Assembly (NCBI RefSeq): GCF_029937575.1
Contig: NZ_JAPYPS010000002.1
Location: 92,054 to 156,053, forward strand
Reading direction: 5' to 3'
Length of the DNA stretch: 64,000 nucleotides
Source: Nocardioides sp.
GTDB taxonomy: Bacteria; Actinomycetota; Actinomycetes; Propionibacteriales; Nocardioidaceae
The notes beneath the pieces are model-generated. The model searched no databases. It saw nothing but the letters and a program-made list of their open reading frames with translations, and had not been told where the DNA came from. A program made the position numbers and the translations under genes. Within the stretch, counting starts at the first letter, position 1. Each line of letters opens with the position of its first letter. Shown here one piece after another: positions 14,595-23,608 of the stretch.

Positions 14595-15779
14595 CTAGTC
14601 ATCGTTCGCTTCGCTCTCTGCCGCAGTGTCGTCGCTGTCGTGCCCGAAGACTGCGTCGATCGTCTTGCGGGTCCGCTCGTTCGAGGTCGGCAGCAGGTGG
14701 GTGTAAGTGCGCAGGGTGAAGCCCGGGTCGCTGTGGCCCAAGTGCTCGCTGAGCGCCTTGATCGATTCCCCGCCGTCGAGGAGCGTGCTCGCGTAGAAGT
14801 GCCGCAGTGCATGGCATCCGTTCTCACGCTTTGACTCGATGCCCGCCTTCTCCAGCGCGGGTCGCCAAATCCGGGTGTTGAAGTAGTTGCGATTCAGTGC
14901 GCCGCGTTCGCGGGTGGTGAGCAGCAGGGAGACTGTACGCTCGGCGCCGTCGAGCCGGTCCCACGCCATGGTGACGTCCCGCGGAGGGAACTTGGTCATG
15001 TGCACGTTGATGGCTTCGAGAACAGAGTCGGGGAGCGGGACAGTGCGGGTCTTGCGCCCCTTGGGGAGTCCGAAGAGGAGCTTGTTGCCGGAGCGGATCT
15101 TGACCTGGCGGACCACACGCACCTCGGCGTTCTCGATGTCGATGTCGTCAGGGGAGAGGCCGAAGATCTCTCCTTGCCGCAGTCCGAGTCCTGCTCCGAG
15201 ATGCGCCACCAGCCGATACTTCTCGGTGAGCGCTTCGCGCACGTCGTCGACCTGCTCGACCGTCCAGGGCACCATCTTGCGCGGTTCGGTCTTGGGGCGT
15301 CGGACCGATGGAGCCTTGCACGGGTTCTTCTGAATCAGGTTGTCGTCGACCGCCGCGGTGAACACCGTGGACACATTGGCGTAGAGCACCTTGCGATACG
15401 TCGGCGCAAGCTCGGACAGACCGCGAAGCCAGTTCTGGATCGTGGACGGCTTGACCTCAGCCAGCAACTTCGGGCCCAGCGTCGGATAGGCATGCAAGCG
15501 CAGCCGAAGTTCGACGGCCTCGTGGGTTCCTTCGTCGAACGTCTGCGCAGCGAGCCACCCGACGGCGTACTCCTTGAAGCTGATCTTGCCGGCGTCGGGA
15601 TCGTAGTAATGGCCACGGACGATGTCCGCCGAGATCTCGGCCGCAAACCGATCGGCATCGACCTTGCGGGGGAACGTCTTCGCGCGTGCTCGACCATCGG
15701 GATCACGCCAGCGCACCCGGTAATTGACGACCCGCTTGCCCTTGGCTCCCGTCCGCGCTCGCCGCTCAACCCACGCCAT
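14595..15779 (-). CDS. int: ICE tyrosine integrase
   Basis: The 394-residue integrase has an N-terminal strand domain (NYRVRWRDPDGRARAKTF), core-binding domain (about 65-165) and complete catalytic residues: Arg in GAGLGLRQGEIFGL, HALRHFYAST, EHLGHSDPGFTLRTYTHL with the Tyr. The tail is acidic (DSDDTAAESEAN). It overlaps the excisionase by 14 bases and terminates at the left end of the conjugative element, so it most likely moves that element rather than the prophage, whose own integrase faces it across the AbiE genes. Confidence 0.9.
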   Translation of the reverse strand: MAWVERRARTGAKGKRVVNYRVRWRDPDGRARAKTFPRKVDADRFAAEISADIVRGHYYDPDAGKISFKEYAVGWLAAQTFDEGTHEAVELRLRLHAYPTLGPKLLAEVKPSTIQNWLRGLSELAPTYRKVLYANVSTVFTAAVDDNLIQKNPCKAPSVRRPKTEPRKMVPWTVEQVDDVREALTEKYRLVAHLGAGLGLRQGEIFGLSPDDIDIENAEVRVVRQVKIRSGNKLLFGLPKGRKTRTVPLPDSVLEAINVHMTKFPPRDVTMAWDRLDGAERTVSLLLTTRERGALNRNYFNTRIWRPALEKAGIESKRENGCHALRHFYASTLLDGGESIKALSEHLGHSDPGFTLRTYTHLLPTSNERTRKTIDAVFGHDSDDTAAESEANDD

Positions 15780-16002
15780 GACTCACTCCTGCATGGGCTT
15801 CAAGCCAGACCCGGACGTCGCCGGGGTCGTATCGCAGGAACCGGCCTACTCGGAAGGCAACGGGGCCGGTGCCCTTGTGGCGCCACTGATAGAGCGTTGC
15901 GACGGGGACGCCGAGGAAGTCTGCGACCTCCTCGACGGTCATCAACCTGTCGCTGACGGGGAGGTGCATGCCTTCGTGGCTGTGGTCAGAGGCTTCGCTC
16001 AT
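15766..16002 (-). CDS. xis: ICE excisionase-like helix-turn-helix protein
   Basis: The 78-residue protein contains the MerR-like excisionase core: MTVEEVADFLGVPVATLYQW then GPVAFRVGRFLRYDPGDVRV. I chose the ATG at 16002 because AGGAAGG lies 11 bases upstream. It overlaps the following integrase and the preceding gene (stop 15986), so all three are probably translated together. It should control directionality of the ICE integrase. Confidence 0.82.
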   Translation of the reverse strand: MSEASDHSHEGMHLPVSDRLMTVEEVADFLGVPVATLYQWRHKGTGPVAFRVGRFLRYDPGDVRVWLEAHAGVSHGVG

Positions 16003-17269
16003 GGTGGATCGATCCTTCCTGCGTGGGTCCATTGACCGAGCGCACGAACGCCGCCCGTTCTGTGGCTGAAGTGGGAAATACAGGCCTGCGTGGCTCCGGT
16101 GCGCGAAGTCGCCGGTCGACGGTCACCAGGAGGCGCGCCTTGGTGGGGACGTCGAGGGGTACGTGTCGTGCACGCTGTTCCTTGACCGCGCCCGGGGCGG
16201 ACTTGTCGATGCGCGGGATGGTGACGCGCAGGAGGTAGCTGCGGTCGTTCGCGCCAGCACGGGTGATCGCAGCGATGCGTCGGTCGATGTGCGTGAACAA
16301 CGCATCAAGCTGGCGGAGTTGGTTGCCGCTGACGGTGTCGGCCGGAGAGAGGTTGTTCATGCGGGCAGCGGCGAGAGCGCCGTCGGCTGCTGCGAAGCCG
16401 TTGCCGACCAGCCCGCGGAGGTTCCGGGACTGATCGATGAGTTGGCGATAGGTCTCGTGTCGGTGGTCCCACTTCGCTGCGATCTGCTCGCGGTTCGGGC
16501 TCTGGTAGCAGAGCTCCACGGCACCCCGGCTGACGATTCGTTGGGAGTCGAAGATGAGTCGAAGGCTGTAGGCGTCGGGTTGGTGGCGCAGATGGACGAG
16601 CAGGTTGTTCTGCGCCTGCAGCACACCATCGAGTCCGGGGAGTGCGGGTCCGTCGACAAGTTGGACCGGGGGACGCCAGCCGCGCTGGTCGACGCTGTAG
16701 TCGGGTTTGTCGTAGCCGGCGTGGGCGGCGCATACTACGGCTGCCCGGCCCAGACCGTCTGCCTCGGTGATCGGTTCCCAGCCAGGGACTGCAGCGGTGT
16801 AGTGGCGGTCGAGTCCGGTGAGTGCGCGGGCGACCTCGGAGGCGTCCTTCAGAACGGTCATGGCCTGGTGCTCGGTGAGGTTGCCGTAGTCCAGCCCGGC
16901 AGGGAAGTCGTGCTCGCCGAGAGCGGCTGCTTTCGCCGCCCGCCGCCACAGGTCCACGACGTGATTGGGGTGTGGCGTGGTGAGCTGATCCAGGCCCGGG
17001 AGGGGAGCGGTGTATGCGGTGCGGGCCTGGTCGAGTCGGTGCCGGAGTTCCTCGGCCGGGCCACGGCTGCGAGGGGTCGCTCCGCCGAAGTCACCATCAG
17101 GGTTCGACGCTCGGACGGCTTGCTGGCACCACAGGGTGAGGCTGGTTCGAAAGGACGCGATCAGGACGACATCTTCGGGTGTGAGCGTGTCGAGACCTTG
17201 CTTGTTACGGGTGAGCTGCAGGAGCGTGGCGAGTTCACCGCGCAGTGCCGCCGTGTTGTCGCCGTACAT
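15986..17269 (-). CDS. ICE protein of unknown function, 427 residues
   Basis: The large soluble protein has no motif I recognise. Visible features are a helical N-terminal part (GELATLLQLTRNKQGLDTLT), scattered aromatic positions in the middle, GNQLRQLDALFTHIDRRIAA near residue 320, and an Arg-rich end. There are no membrane segments or nucleotide-binding loops. Located next to excisionase and below SSB, it may help element replication or mobilisation; that is position-based only. The stop overlaps the excisionase start. Confidence 0.6.
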   Translation of the reverse strand: MYGDNTAALRGELATLLQLTRNKQGLDTLTPEDVVLIASFRTSLTLWCQQAVRASNPDGDFGGATPRSRGPAEELRHRLDQARTAYTAPLPGLDQLTTPHPNHVVDLWRRAAKAAALGEHDFPAGLDYGNLTEHQAMTVLKDASEVARALTGLDRHYTAAVPGWEPITEADGLGRAAVVCAAHAGYDKPDYSVDQRGWRPPVQLVDGPALPGLDGVLQAQNNLLVHLRHQPDAYSLRLIFDSQRIVSRGAVELCYQSPNREQIAAKWDHRHETYRQLIDQSRNLRGLVGNGFAAADGALAAARMNNLSPADTVSGNQLRQLDALFTHIDRRIAAITRAGANDRSYLLRVTIPRIDKSAPGAVKEQRARHVPLDVPTKARLLVTVDRRLRAPEPRRPVFPTSATERAAFVRSVNGPTQEGSIHHERSL

Positions 17270-17589
17270 CAGAACCCACTGGCCTCGGGGTTCGGGTTGT
17301 CGCGGTCGCGGGCGACGTCGAGCATGTCGAGGAGCAGTTCGACCTGGAGTTTGTCGACGCCGTGGTCGGCGAGTTCTTTGACGGCGCTGACGGCGACGGC
17401 GTGCAGGATGGCTCGGTCGTCGGTGAGCCCGTGGGTGTCGAGGGCGGGGACGTCGTCGCCGTGGATCAGGTCGAGGTAGAGAAGTGCGTGTTCGTACTCG
17501 ACCGAGCCGTCGAACGTGGCTGCCTCATCGGCCAGGGCTGCGATGTAGGAGCGGGCCTCGGCCAGAGTGACCGCGTGAGCGAGAAGCAT
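17269..17589 (-). CDS. Small acidic ICE protein, unknown
   Basis: The 106-residue protein starts MLLAHAVTLAEARSYIAALA and is rich in Asp and Glu. I prefer the ATG at 17589 because GAAGGGA sits 7 bases upstream; a longer frame upstream lacks a ribosome site. The stop codon shares a base with the next gene's start. All-helical appearance; function unknown. Confidence 0.6.
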   Translation of the reverse strand: MLLAHAVTLAEARSYIAALADEAATFDGSVEYEHALLYLDLIHGDDVPALDTHGLTDDRAILHAVAVSAVKELADHGVDKLQVELLLDMLDVARDRDNPNPEASGF

Positions 17590-17674
17590 GAGGGTGTCCC
17601 TTCGTTGAAGATCAGGTGCGCGCAACGCCACCGTCGGCCCGAGGACTGACTCCGGGACGGGCTGCTTCGCTGGG

Positions 17675-17701
17675 CTGTGGACAGCGGCTGGTTGTCCACA
17701 G
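17675..17701. repeat. Palindrome built from two DnaA-box-like sequences
   Basis: CTGTGGACA (17675-17683) and TGTCCACAG (17693-17701) are perfect inverted arms with a 9-base spacer. The right arm is part of TTGTCCACA (17692-17700), the actinobacterial DnaA-box consensus; the left reads CTGTCCACA on the other strand. It sits upstream of the 17269-17589 gene. It could be a replication-initiation or regulatory element, or a hairpin terminator without a T-run. Confidence 0.5.
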
Positions 17702-17716
17702 ACCGAGTGATCAGGG

Positions 17717-18346
17717 TCAGGAGGCGTGGCGTTCGAGGTCGGCTTCGATCTGGCGGCGTGCGGTGACGTCTTCCATCACGAACTGCACGAAGTCGGCGTC
17801 CCGGTCGGTGACCGAGGCTTCGGCAGTGGGAAGTGCGGCGGGTTCGCCGGGCCAGGTGGTCTGGCGGGTGGGTCGGTCGCGGTCCAGTCGGGTGCCGCAG
17901 GCGGCGACCCAGTCCCGCAGCCGGTGCCGGGTTTCGGCGAAGTCGCGATGCCATGCCAGCGGTGACGAGGGGGAGGCGTCGGAGCTGTAGGAGTTCAGCC
18001 AGTGCAGGTGCAGGGCGGACAGTTCCCAGACGAGTTCGTCGTGGCGGTGCCACATCGGCGGGACCTCGTTCGGCGCGAGGCCGTAGGTGCCGCGCAGCCA
18101 ATGCACCCACGCGTTGAGGTCGAGCCACTCGGTCTCGGCCTCATCAGCGGTCAGGGTGTTCCAGTTGATCGGCCCCAGGGGCTCAGCCAGCGACGCCGAC
18201 TCGAACGATCCCGGCCACTCCTTCTCGGTCCCGTTGTCGGCAGTGTCGTTCGCTCCGAAGTTCTGCCAAGTGTCGAAGACCGGATGCCGTTCCACATCGA
18301 GGACCGACGGTTCCGCGCCGGTCCGTTCGGGAGTCTCGTCGGTCAT
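17717..18346 (-). CDS. Conserved ICE/plasmid protein, possibly DUF4913-like
   Basis: The 209-residue protein's central block is aromatic-rich and looks conserved: NAWVHWLRGTYGLAPNEVPP, MWHRHDELVWELSALHLHWL, then LAWHRDFAETRHRLRDWVAA. This Trp/His pattern recalls DUF4913-type proteins found on actinobacterial plasmids and ICEs; I am not certain of the family. The N-terminal 50 residues are acidic and likely disordered. It lies two bases downstream of ssb, suggesting a shared transcript and a DNA-processing context. Confidence 0.6.
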   Translation of the reverse strand: MTDETPERTGAEPSVLDVERHPVFDTWQNFGANDTADNGTEKEWPGSFESASLAEPLGPINWNTLTADEAETEWLDLNAWVHWLRGTYGLAPNEVPPMWHRHDELVWELSALHLHWLNSYSSDASPSSPLAWHRDFAETRHRLRDWVAACGTRLDRDRPTRQTTWPGEPAALPTAEASVTDRDADFVQFVMEDVTARRQIEADLERHAS

Positions 18347-18348
18347 GA

Positions 18349-18786
18349 TCAGATCCCGACAGCGGTCGAGGACGGCTCGACCGTGCGCTGGGCGTCCCTG
18401 CCAGACTCCGGCCTGGCGGCGCGTTCAGCAGCGGGGCGTTCGACGCTGTAGCGGGTGCGGGCGGTGTCGTGTCCGATTCGGCGGGCCACGAACTCCTCAC
18501 GCTGGACGGTTTCGCCCTCGCGGTCGAACTCGTACTCGTGGACGTAGCCCGACGCCACGAACTGGTCACCGGCACGGAACCGGGCGTAGGCGCGCTCGGC
18601 CGCAGCCTTGAACATCACCATCTCGCAGAACTGCGGGTGGAGCTTGGTGAACGAACCGTCGGGCTCCTTGCGCCACTGCTCGACACCGACCCGGGCGCGG
18701 AACCTGGCGACGTCGCTCTTGCCGTACGTCAGCTCCGGTGCGGTGGCGATGAAGCCGTGCAGGCTCACCTGGGTGGGGATCGTCAT
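18349..18786 (-). CDS. ssb: Single-stranded DNA-binding protein
   Basis: SSB protects the transferred or replicating single strand of the element. The 145-residue protein has an OB-fold core: QVSLHGFIATAPELTYGKSD, VARFRARVGVEQW, then FCEMVMFKAAAERAYARFRA and FVASGYVHEYEF. The C-terminal tail lacks the acidic DDDIPF-like tip of housekeeping SSBs, typical of element-borne copies. There are two adjacent ATGs; the second (18786) is better spaced from AGGAG. Confidence 0.82.
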   Translation of the reverse strand: MTIPTQVSLHGFIATAPELTYGKSDVARFRARVGVEQWRKEPDGSFTKLHPQFCEMVMFKAAAERAYARFRAGDQFVASGYVHEYEFDREGETVQREEFVARRIGHDTARTRYSVERPAAERAARPESGRDAQRTVEPSSTAVGI

Positions 18787-19033
18787 CATCGACTCCTGAC
18801 CTCACGCGACGCCGTGATCGGCGATCGCTCTCAGGAGTCAGGTGCGCGTGCAGTCCCCACGCGAGAAACGCGCTCAACGGTTCCAGCAGATGCGCTCGGA
18901 TGTCTTCCGGGCCAGAAGGAAACACGAGCCTGCTGGACAGAACTGTCGGCACTCTCAGGCATGCTCTTCTTGGAGTCGCAGCGCGTTCTGGTCGGCGCGA
19001 CCCCCGGTCGACGCCCAGACAAGGAGGAGTTCG

Positions 19034-22000
19034 GTGCCCGAGAGTCGCCACAAGTATCTCTATGAGCGCCTGGGCGACCAGGGCTTCCAGCTCTTGGTCA
19101 ACGCACTTCTTATCGCGCAATTTCCTGACTACCGACCACTACCTGTTCGCCAGTCGGACCGAGGACGCGACGGCATACGTAGGTCGGATGACGAAAGCTT
19201 GATCTACCAAGTCAAGTGGTCGGTCAGCGGCAGCGAGAAAAAGTCCGTCTCATGGTTAACGAACGCCATCAAGACAGAAGACAAGAACATCAAGGCGCTC
19301 GTCGCCGAAGGGGCGAAGCAGTACGTCCTGGTCACCAATGTTGCAAGCACGGGCGGCAAACGAGGCTCGTTCGATGCGCTCGATCGGGAGCTTCAGGCCC
19401 TGAGCAAAACCTATGGCGTTGAGATGCAGTGCATGTGGAGGGAGACAGTTGACTCGCTCGTCGACAATGCCGACGACGCGGTCAAGTGGTCGCACGCTGA
19501 CATGCTGGCCGGTTGGGATCTGATCAGCTACCTCATCGACCGCCGGTTCAAGGCCGATCGGGACAGTGGGCTCCGCGAGCTGTTACATAAGGTCGCTGCT
19601 ACTCAGTGGGATGAAGACGACACCGTCAAATTTAGCCAAGTCGACATTGAGAGGGAGCGCGTCGCGGATCTGTTCGTTGACGTGACCGCTGAGCGTATCC
19701 GCGGCCCGCTTGCCAGCAAGAACGATCACCAGGTTGAGCCGTTCGTCGGCGGCGCGGCCGCCTACCTTCTGCGCGACAAGACACCGTTCACCTTGATCCG
19801 GGGAGCACCGGGGCAAGGAAAGTCGACGTTGAGCCAGTACGTGTGCCAGGCCCATCGGGCTGCGTTCGTCCAGGGCACTGACCGGAAGGAGGCGCTCCCG
19901 CGCGTCAAGACACCTCGATTCCCCATCCGTTTCGATCTCAGCGACTACGCGGTCTGGACGAGAGGTGTCGATGTCTTCGAGACGTCAGAGACCACCCCGA
20001 GACGGACCAAGAGCCGATCAGCCGCCCAAAGCACGATCGAGTGCTTCTTGGCGGACCTGTTGAGCCACGCGAGCGGTGGCTTGCCTGTTACTGCGGAGGA
20101 CGTCCAGACGTTGCTTCAGCGCGTGCCCTCCCTCATCGTGCTCGACGGTCTCGATGAGGTCGGCAGCCCGACGATCCGGGCCAAGGTGGTTCGGGCCATC
20201 GACAGCTTTACGAGCCGAGCTCGGTCGTATCACGTGCCGCCAAAGATCGTGGTGACCACCCGGCCAAGCGCCGGTGAGCTCCCGGAACCGTCGCCCGACC
20301 GGTTCGAGGTGCTGATGCTGGCCCCTCTCGATACCGGCCAGCGGAACGAGTACCTCAACAAGTGGTGTCTGGTGCATGGCATCCGGGCCGCAGATGGCCG
20401 AACCCTCCGGAAGACGTTCAAGCAGAAGAGCGCCGAGCCGTACATCGGGGAGTTGTCCAGCAATCCGATGCAGTTGACGATCCTGCTCGAACTGCTGCAC
20501 CAGCAGGGTATGGCGACGCCGACGCAGCGCACTGAACTCTATGACTCGTACATGAGTCTGTTGCTGGCTCGTGAGGCCAACAAGCATCCCCAGTCGGTGA
20601 AGAAGCATCGCACCGACTTGATGGAAATCATCCCCTTCCTCGGCTGGTACCTACAGTCTCGCAGCGAAGAGCGGGGGCTCGGCGGTCGGATGACGAGCCA
20701 GGAACTGGACGCGGCGATGCGCCACTTCCAGCGAACCTACGAGAAGCCAGAGTCTGTTGTCGACGAGCTCTTTGAGGCAACCACCGACCGCCTTTGGGCG
20801 CTCACAAGTAAGGAAGAAGGGGTCTACGAGTTCGAAGTGGTCTCGCTTCGGGAGTACTTCGCCGCTCGGTTCCTATACAAGTTCGCTGGAGAGGGCGACC
20901 GCGACTTCGATAGTGCGATCGTGTTTCGCGAACTGTTGCGTCGCCCGTACTGGCTGAACACCGCCCGGTTTTACAGCGGCAACGCCCACGGTAAGGAGAT
21001 TTACGCCCTGACCGCGGGTATCCGTGAGGAACTCGCTGAGAACCCCAGCAAGCATGTCCATGTCGCCATCTGGACGCTGCTCACTGACGGAGTCTTCACA
21101 AGTCGCCCGAGCGAAGCCACCGCGATCATCGACCTGCTGCTGAGCGATCCGGGCATCGACCACCTTCTCAGCGCTCTGGAGCGCAAGGAGATTCGTCCAC
21201 TGCCAGACCTACCTTCGTCGTTCGATCGCAACCCGACCTGGGCGAGGCTGACCGCGGCGATCGCGGCGAGGCCGGGTGACCCCGAGAACCGCCAGCGGGT
21301 GCGTGTGCTGCGCGAGTTGATGTCCCTGCGCACTCCCTTCGGGAAGTGGTGGGCCGGGCAGCTCACCACGGCTGTCGGGACGGCGACGGAACGCTCCTGG
21401 CTCGAACTCGGTGCGGCATGCGAGGTGGCGGCCGGCCTGACTCTTGATTTCCCGAGCATCGATCTCACCCACGGCGGCGCTGAACTGCTACTCAACACCG
21501 GCGTCGCCCCACCGGAAGGCAGCGCTCTAGAGAAGGCTCTTCTGCAAGCAGTTCTCGACGGCGAGTGCCCGTGCGTCACCTCGATCCGGTCGCAGCCAGC
21601 ACAGATCGCCGCGGCTTTCTCCCCCTCTGCCTTTAGGACAACCTCTCACGTCGGCTTTGCAGGCCAGGAGGAGACAGCTAACCGTCGACGGACGGATGCC
21701 ATCGCCGCACTCCGCAGAAGCGGATCGCCGTTCGCGAAAGCAGCTGCAGCACGCCGCTTCAAGGCGGGCGAACGGGGCACCACCTACCCCTGGGCCAATG
21801 CCGCGACGCTCCTGTTCAACGAGGCCGGACGCTGCTGGCTAGCCTCGGAGATCGCGATCATCGGCGGCGCGGCACCACACCGATCCGGCCACACCACTAC
21901 ATCCGGCCCGACTGCCTTCGGCACGAACAGCCACCCCGCAACGATGCTTGCGCAAGGTCGCGCCAACGCGAAGTCAACTGAGTGGTGGCGACAGCAACTC

Positions 22001-22435
22001 AACCAGACCACCGATGACCTCTCGAAGGCGGAGTGGACGCTCGCCCTGTGGGCGATGGCATCGGGCGAGGTACTCAGCAACATCTTCACCGAATGGGAAG
22101 CCATGCTGGATGCGTTACCTCCCGTCCGCCGATCCGTCGTTCAGTCGGCTGCGCTCCGACTCGGCACGTGGGGGTTCCTCGCGCCGCGGAGGGTTCGGAC
22201 GACGCCCAGGTCCGAGGATGCGCGCGCGCTGCTCGATGCCCGTGATGGCACGGTTGGAGCCCCGGATCCCGATGACCCGCAATCACCGCGCCGATCGGCA
22301 CGCTGGCCGGCGCCGGGAGGTCGGCCTGCTCGCGGTCCGTCCGCTCCTGCGAGCGCGCCGCGATCGAATGCCCTGCTCGCGGTGGCGAAGCAGGAAAAGT
22401 GGTTCCTAGTCGACAAGGCCCCCACATACCAGTAG
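19034..22435 (+). CDS. NACHT/STAND ATPase with N-terminal Mrr-like nuclease, anti-phage defence candidate
   Basis: The 1133-residue protein has three parts. Residues 1-150 look like a PD-(D/E)xK nuclease of the Mrr type: Asp46 in DRGRDGI, Gln59 and Lys61 in IYQVKW. Then comes a NACHT ATPase: Walker A GAPGQGKST near 256 and Walker B LIVLDGLDEVGS near 368, with VVTTRPS as sensor-like motif. A long C-terminal region (about 600-1130) would sense the trigger. This layout matches the antiviral STAND (Avs) and bacterial NACHT defence families. GTG at 19034 follows AAGGAGG by 6 bases. TTA leucine codons and lower GC than neighbours suggest recent transfer. Confidence 0.8.
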   Translation: MPESRHKYLYERLGDQGFQLLVNALLIAQFPDYRPLPVRQSDRGRDGIRRSDDESLIYQVKWSVSGSEKKSVSWLTNAIKTEDKNIKALVAEGAKQYVLVTNVASTGGKRGSFDALDRELQALSKTYGVEMQCMWRETVDSLVDNADDAVKWSHADMLAGWDLISYLIDRRFKADRDSGLRELLHKVAATQWDEDDTVKFSQVDIERERVADLFVDVTAERIRGPLASKNDHQVEPFVGGAAAYLLRDKTPFTLIRGAPGQGKSTLSQYVCQAHRAAFVQGTDRKEALPRVKTPRFPIRFDLSDYAVWTRGVDVFETSETTPRRTKSRSAAQSTIECFLADLLSHASGGLPVTAEDVQTLLQRVPSLIVLDGLDEVGSPTIRAKVVRAIDSFTSRARSYHVPPKIVVTTRPSAGELPEPSPDRFEVLMLAPLDTGQRNEYLNKWCLVHGIRAADGRTLRKTFKQKSAEPYIGELSSNPMQLTILLELLHQQGMATPTQRTELYDSYMSLLLAREANKHPQSVKKHRTDLMEIIPFLGWYLQSRSEERGLGGRMTSQELDAAMRHFQRTYEKPESVVDELFEATTDRLWALTSKEEGVYEFEVVSLREYFAARFLYKFAGEGDRDFDSAIVFRELLRRPYWLNTARFYSGNAHGKEIYALTAGIREELAENPSKHVHVAIWTLLTDGVFTSRPSEATAIIDLLLSDPGIDHLLSALERKEIRPLPDLPSSFDRNPTWARLTAAIAARPGDPENRQRVRVLRELMSLRTPFGKWWAGQLTTAVGTATERSWLELGAACEVAAGLTLDFPSIDLTHGGAELLLNTGVAPPEGSALEKALLQAVLDGECPCVTSIRSQPAQIAAAFSPSAFRTTSHVGFAGQEETANRRRTDAIAALRRSGSPFAKAAAARRFKAGERGTTYPWANAATLLFNEAGRCWLASEIAIIGGAAPHRSGHTTTSGPTAFGTNSHPATMLAQGRANAKSTEWWRQQLNQTTDDLSKAEWTLALWAMASGEVLSNIFTEWEAMLDALPPVRRSVVQSAALRLGTWGFLAPRRVRTTPRSEDARALLDARDGTVGAPDPDDPQSPRRSARWPAPGGRPARGPSAPASAPRSNALLAVAKQEKWFLVDKAPTYQ

Positions 22436-22527
22436 GAGGCGATGTCCGGGCCACCGTCATAGCCGGTGACCTCACCATGAGGAGCTCTCGCCTGTTTCGT
22501 CCAGCCCTGCCCCTTAACCTGACCTGC

Positions 22528-23475
22528 ATGGCGTACTGGCAACACACTCCCGAAGGCCTCGCCGATCGGCTGGGCGAGATCGCGGACCTGTTCGTCGCCA
22601 GCCGCAATGCCTTCTTTGATTCGGCAGACCGCTTTCACTGGAACCCTGCCCCGGAGTCCCCAGCAGCACAGTCGGCGGCCGAGCTCCCATCACCTGACCT
22701 CGCAGTCTCCACGCCACGAGGAGAGACTGGGCACCGGCTTGTCGCTGAGGTCGTTCAGACCTACCTTCTTACTGCAAGCGGTCATCTCGGGGGACTCGCG
22801 AGCCTCTACGGGAGTGGGGAGGTCATCTTCTCAGCACCAGCGCTCATCCGCTCAACGATTGAGAACTGCGCACATGCGGTGTGGGTCCTGGGCGAAGACA
22901 CTGACGACTCGCCCGAGAACCGCCTTGCCCGCGCCTATCTGGAAGAACTAGTGAGCGCGGAAGAAGCGAAGAAGAATGCCGGCCGGATGCGCGACAAGGC
23001 ACACCCGAGTTACGTCTCAGCCAACAGGTACTACAAAGCCCTCAAGGCGGAGATTCTCGAACGCTTTCCCGGCACGACGCCTGCGAGCCTGGGTGGCTCA
23101 CCTCGGACGTTGATCGGGCAGTCCCTACCCAACCTGGAGGCTGCCGTGGAGTGGATGTATGAACTGACCAAGATCTACGGCGGAACGATCGACGGCCGAA
23201 CGGCGACTGGCATCTACGGGTATCTGTCCAACATGACTCATCCGACTCTCTACCCCGCACGGCAGCGACGGGAGTGGACTTCAGACCCAGCGACTGGTCA
23301 CCCTGTGGCCCATCTTCGGGTCGATCTGGGCTCCGCCGAAAACGAAGCGAGGGCAGCACTCGCTGCGTTTTACAACGCCCTGACCTACACGACGTCCTAC
23401 TTCGGCTGGCCCACGACAGTCGTCGATGCCCTGACTACGACCATCGAGGATTCGATGCCAACCTTCTTTGTGTGA
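22528..23475 (+). CDS. Unknown protein downstream of the NACHT nuclease
   Basis: About 315 residues, mostly helical, soluble and without a membrane segment or P-loop. Conserved-looking stretches are LVAEVVQTYLLTASGHLGGL, APALIRSTIENCAHAVWVLG and GYLSNMTHPTLYPARQ. It follows the NACHT gene by about 90 bases in the same direction. No strong ribosome site fixes the start; ATG at 22477 is an alternative. It may be a second defence component or an unrelated cargo gene. I do not recognise the family. Confidence 0.55.
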   Translation: MAYWQHTPEGLADRLGEIADLFVASRNAFFDSADRFHWNPAPESPAAQSAAELPSPDLAVSTPRGETGHRLVAEVVQTYLLTASGHLGGLASLYGSGEVIFSAPALIRSTIENCAHAVWVLGEDTDDSPENRLARAYLEELVSAEEAKKNAGRMRDKAHPSYVSANRYYKALKAEILERFPGTTPASLGGSPRTLIGQSLPNLEAAVEWMYELTKIYGGTIDGRTATGIYGYLSNMTHPTLYPARQRREWTSDPATGHPVAHLRVDLGSAENEARAALAAFYNALTYTTSYFGWPTTVVDALTTTIEDSMPTFFV

Positions 23476-23608
23476 ACGTTCCGCGGCAGGGAATCACCAG
23501 CACGCTGGGGTTGCCAGTTCCGGCCTCGACTGGTCCTGTTCTAACGCCATTGAGGTTCGCGCCTTTTGGAGGGATCTCCGTCGGATTGTTCTTGTCGTCC
23601 CGCTCGAT

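Noticed and set aside
18842..19033. Upstream extension of the NACHT gene by 64 codons
   Set aside because: The reading frame is open but has no ribosome site, while GTG 19034 has AAGGAGG at ideal spacing and begins where the nuclease domain begins.
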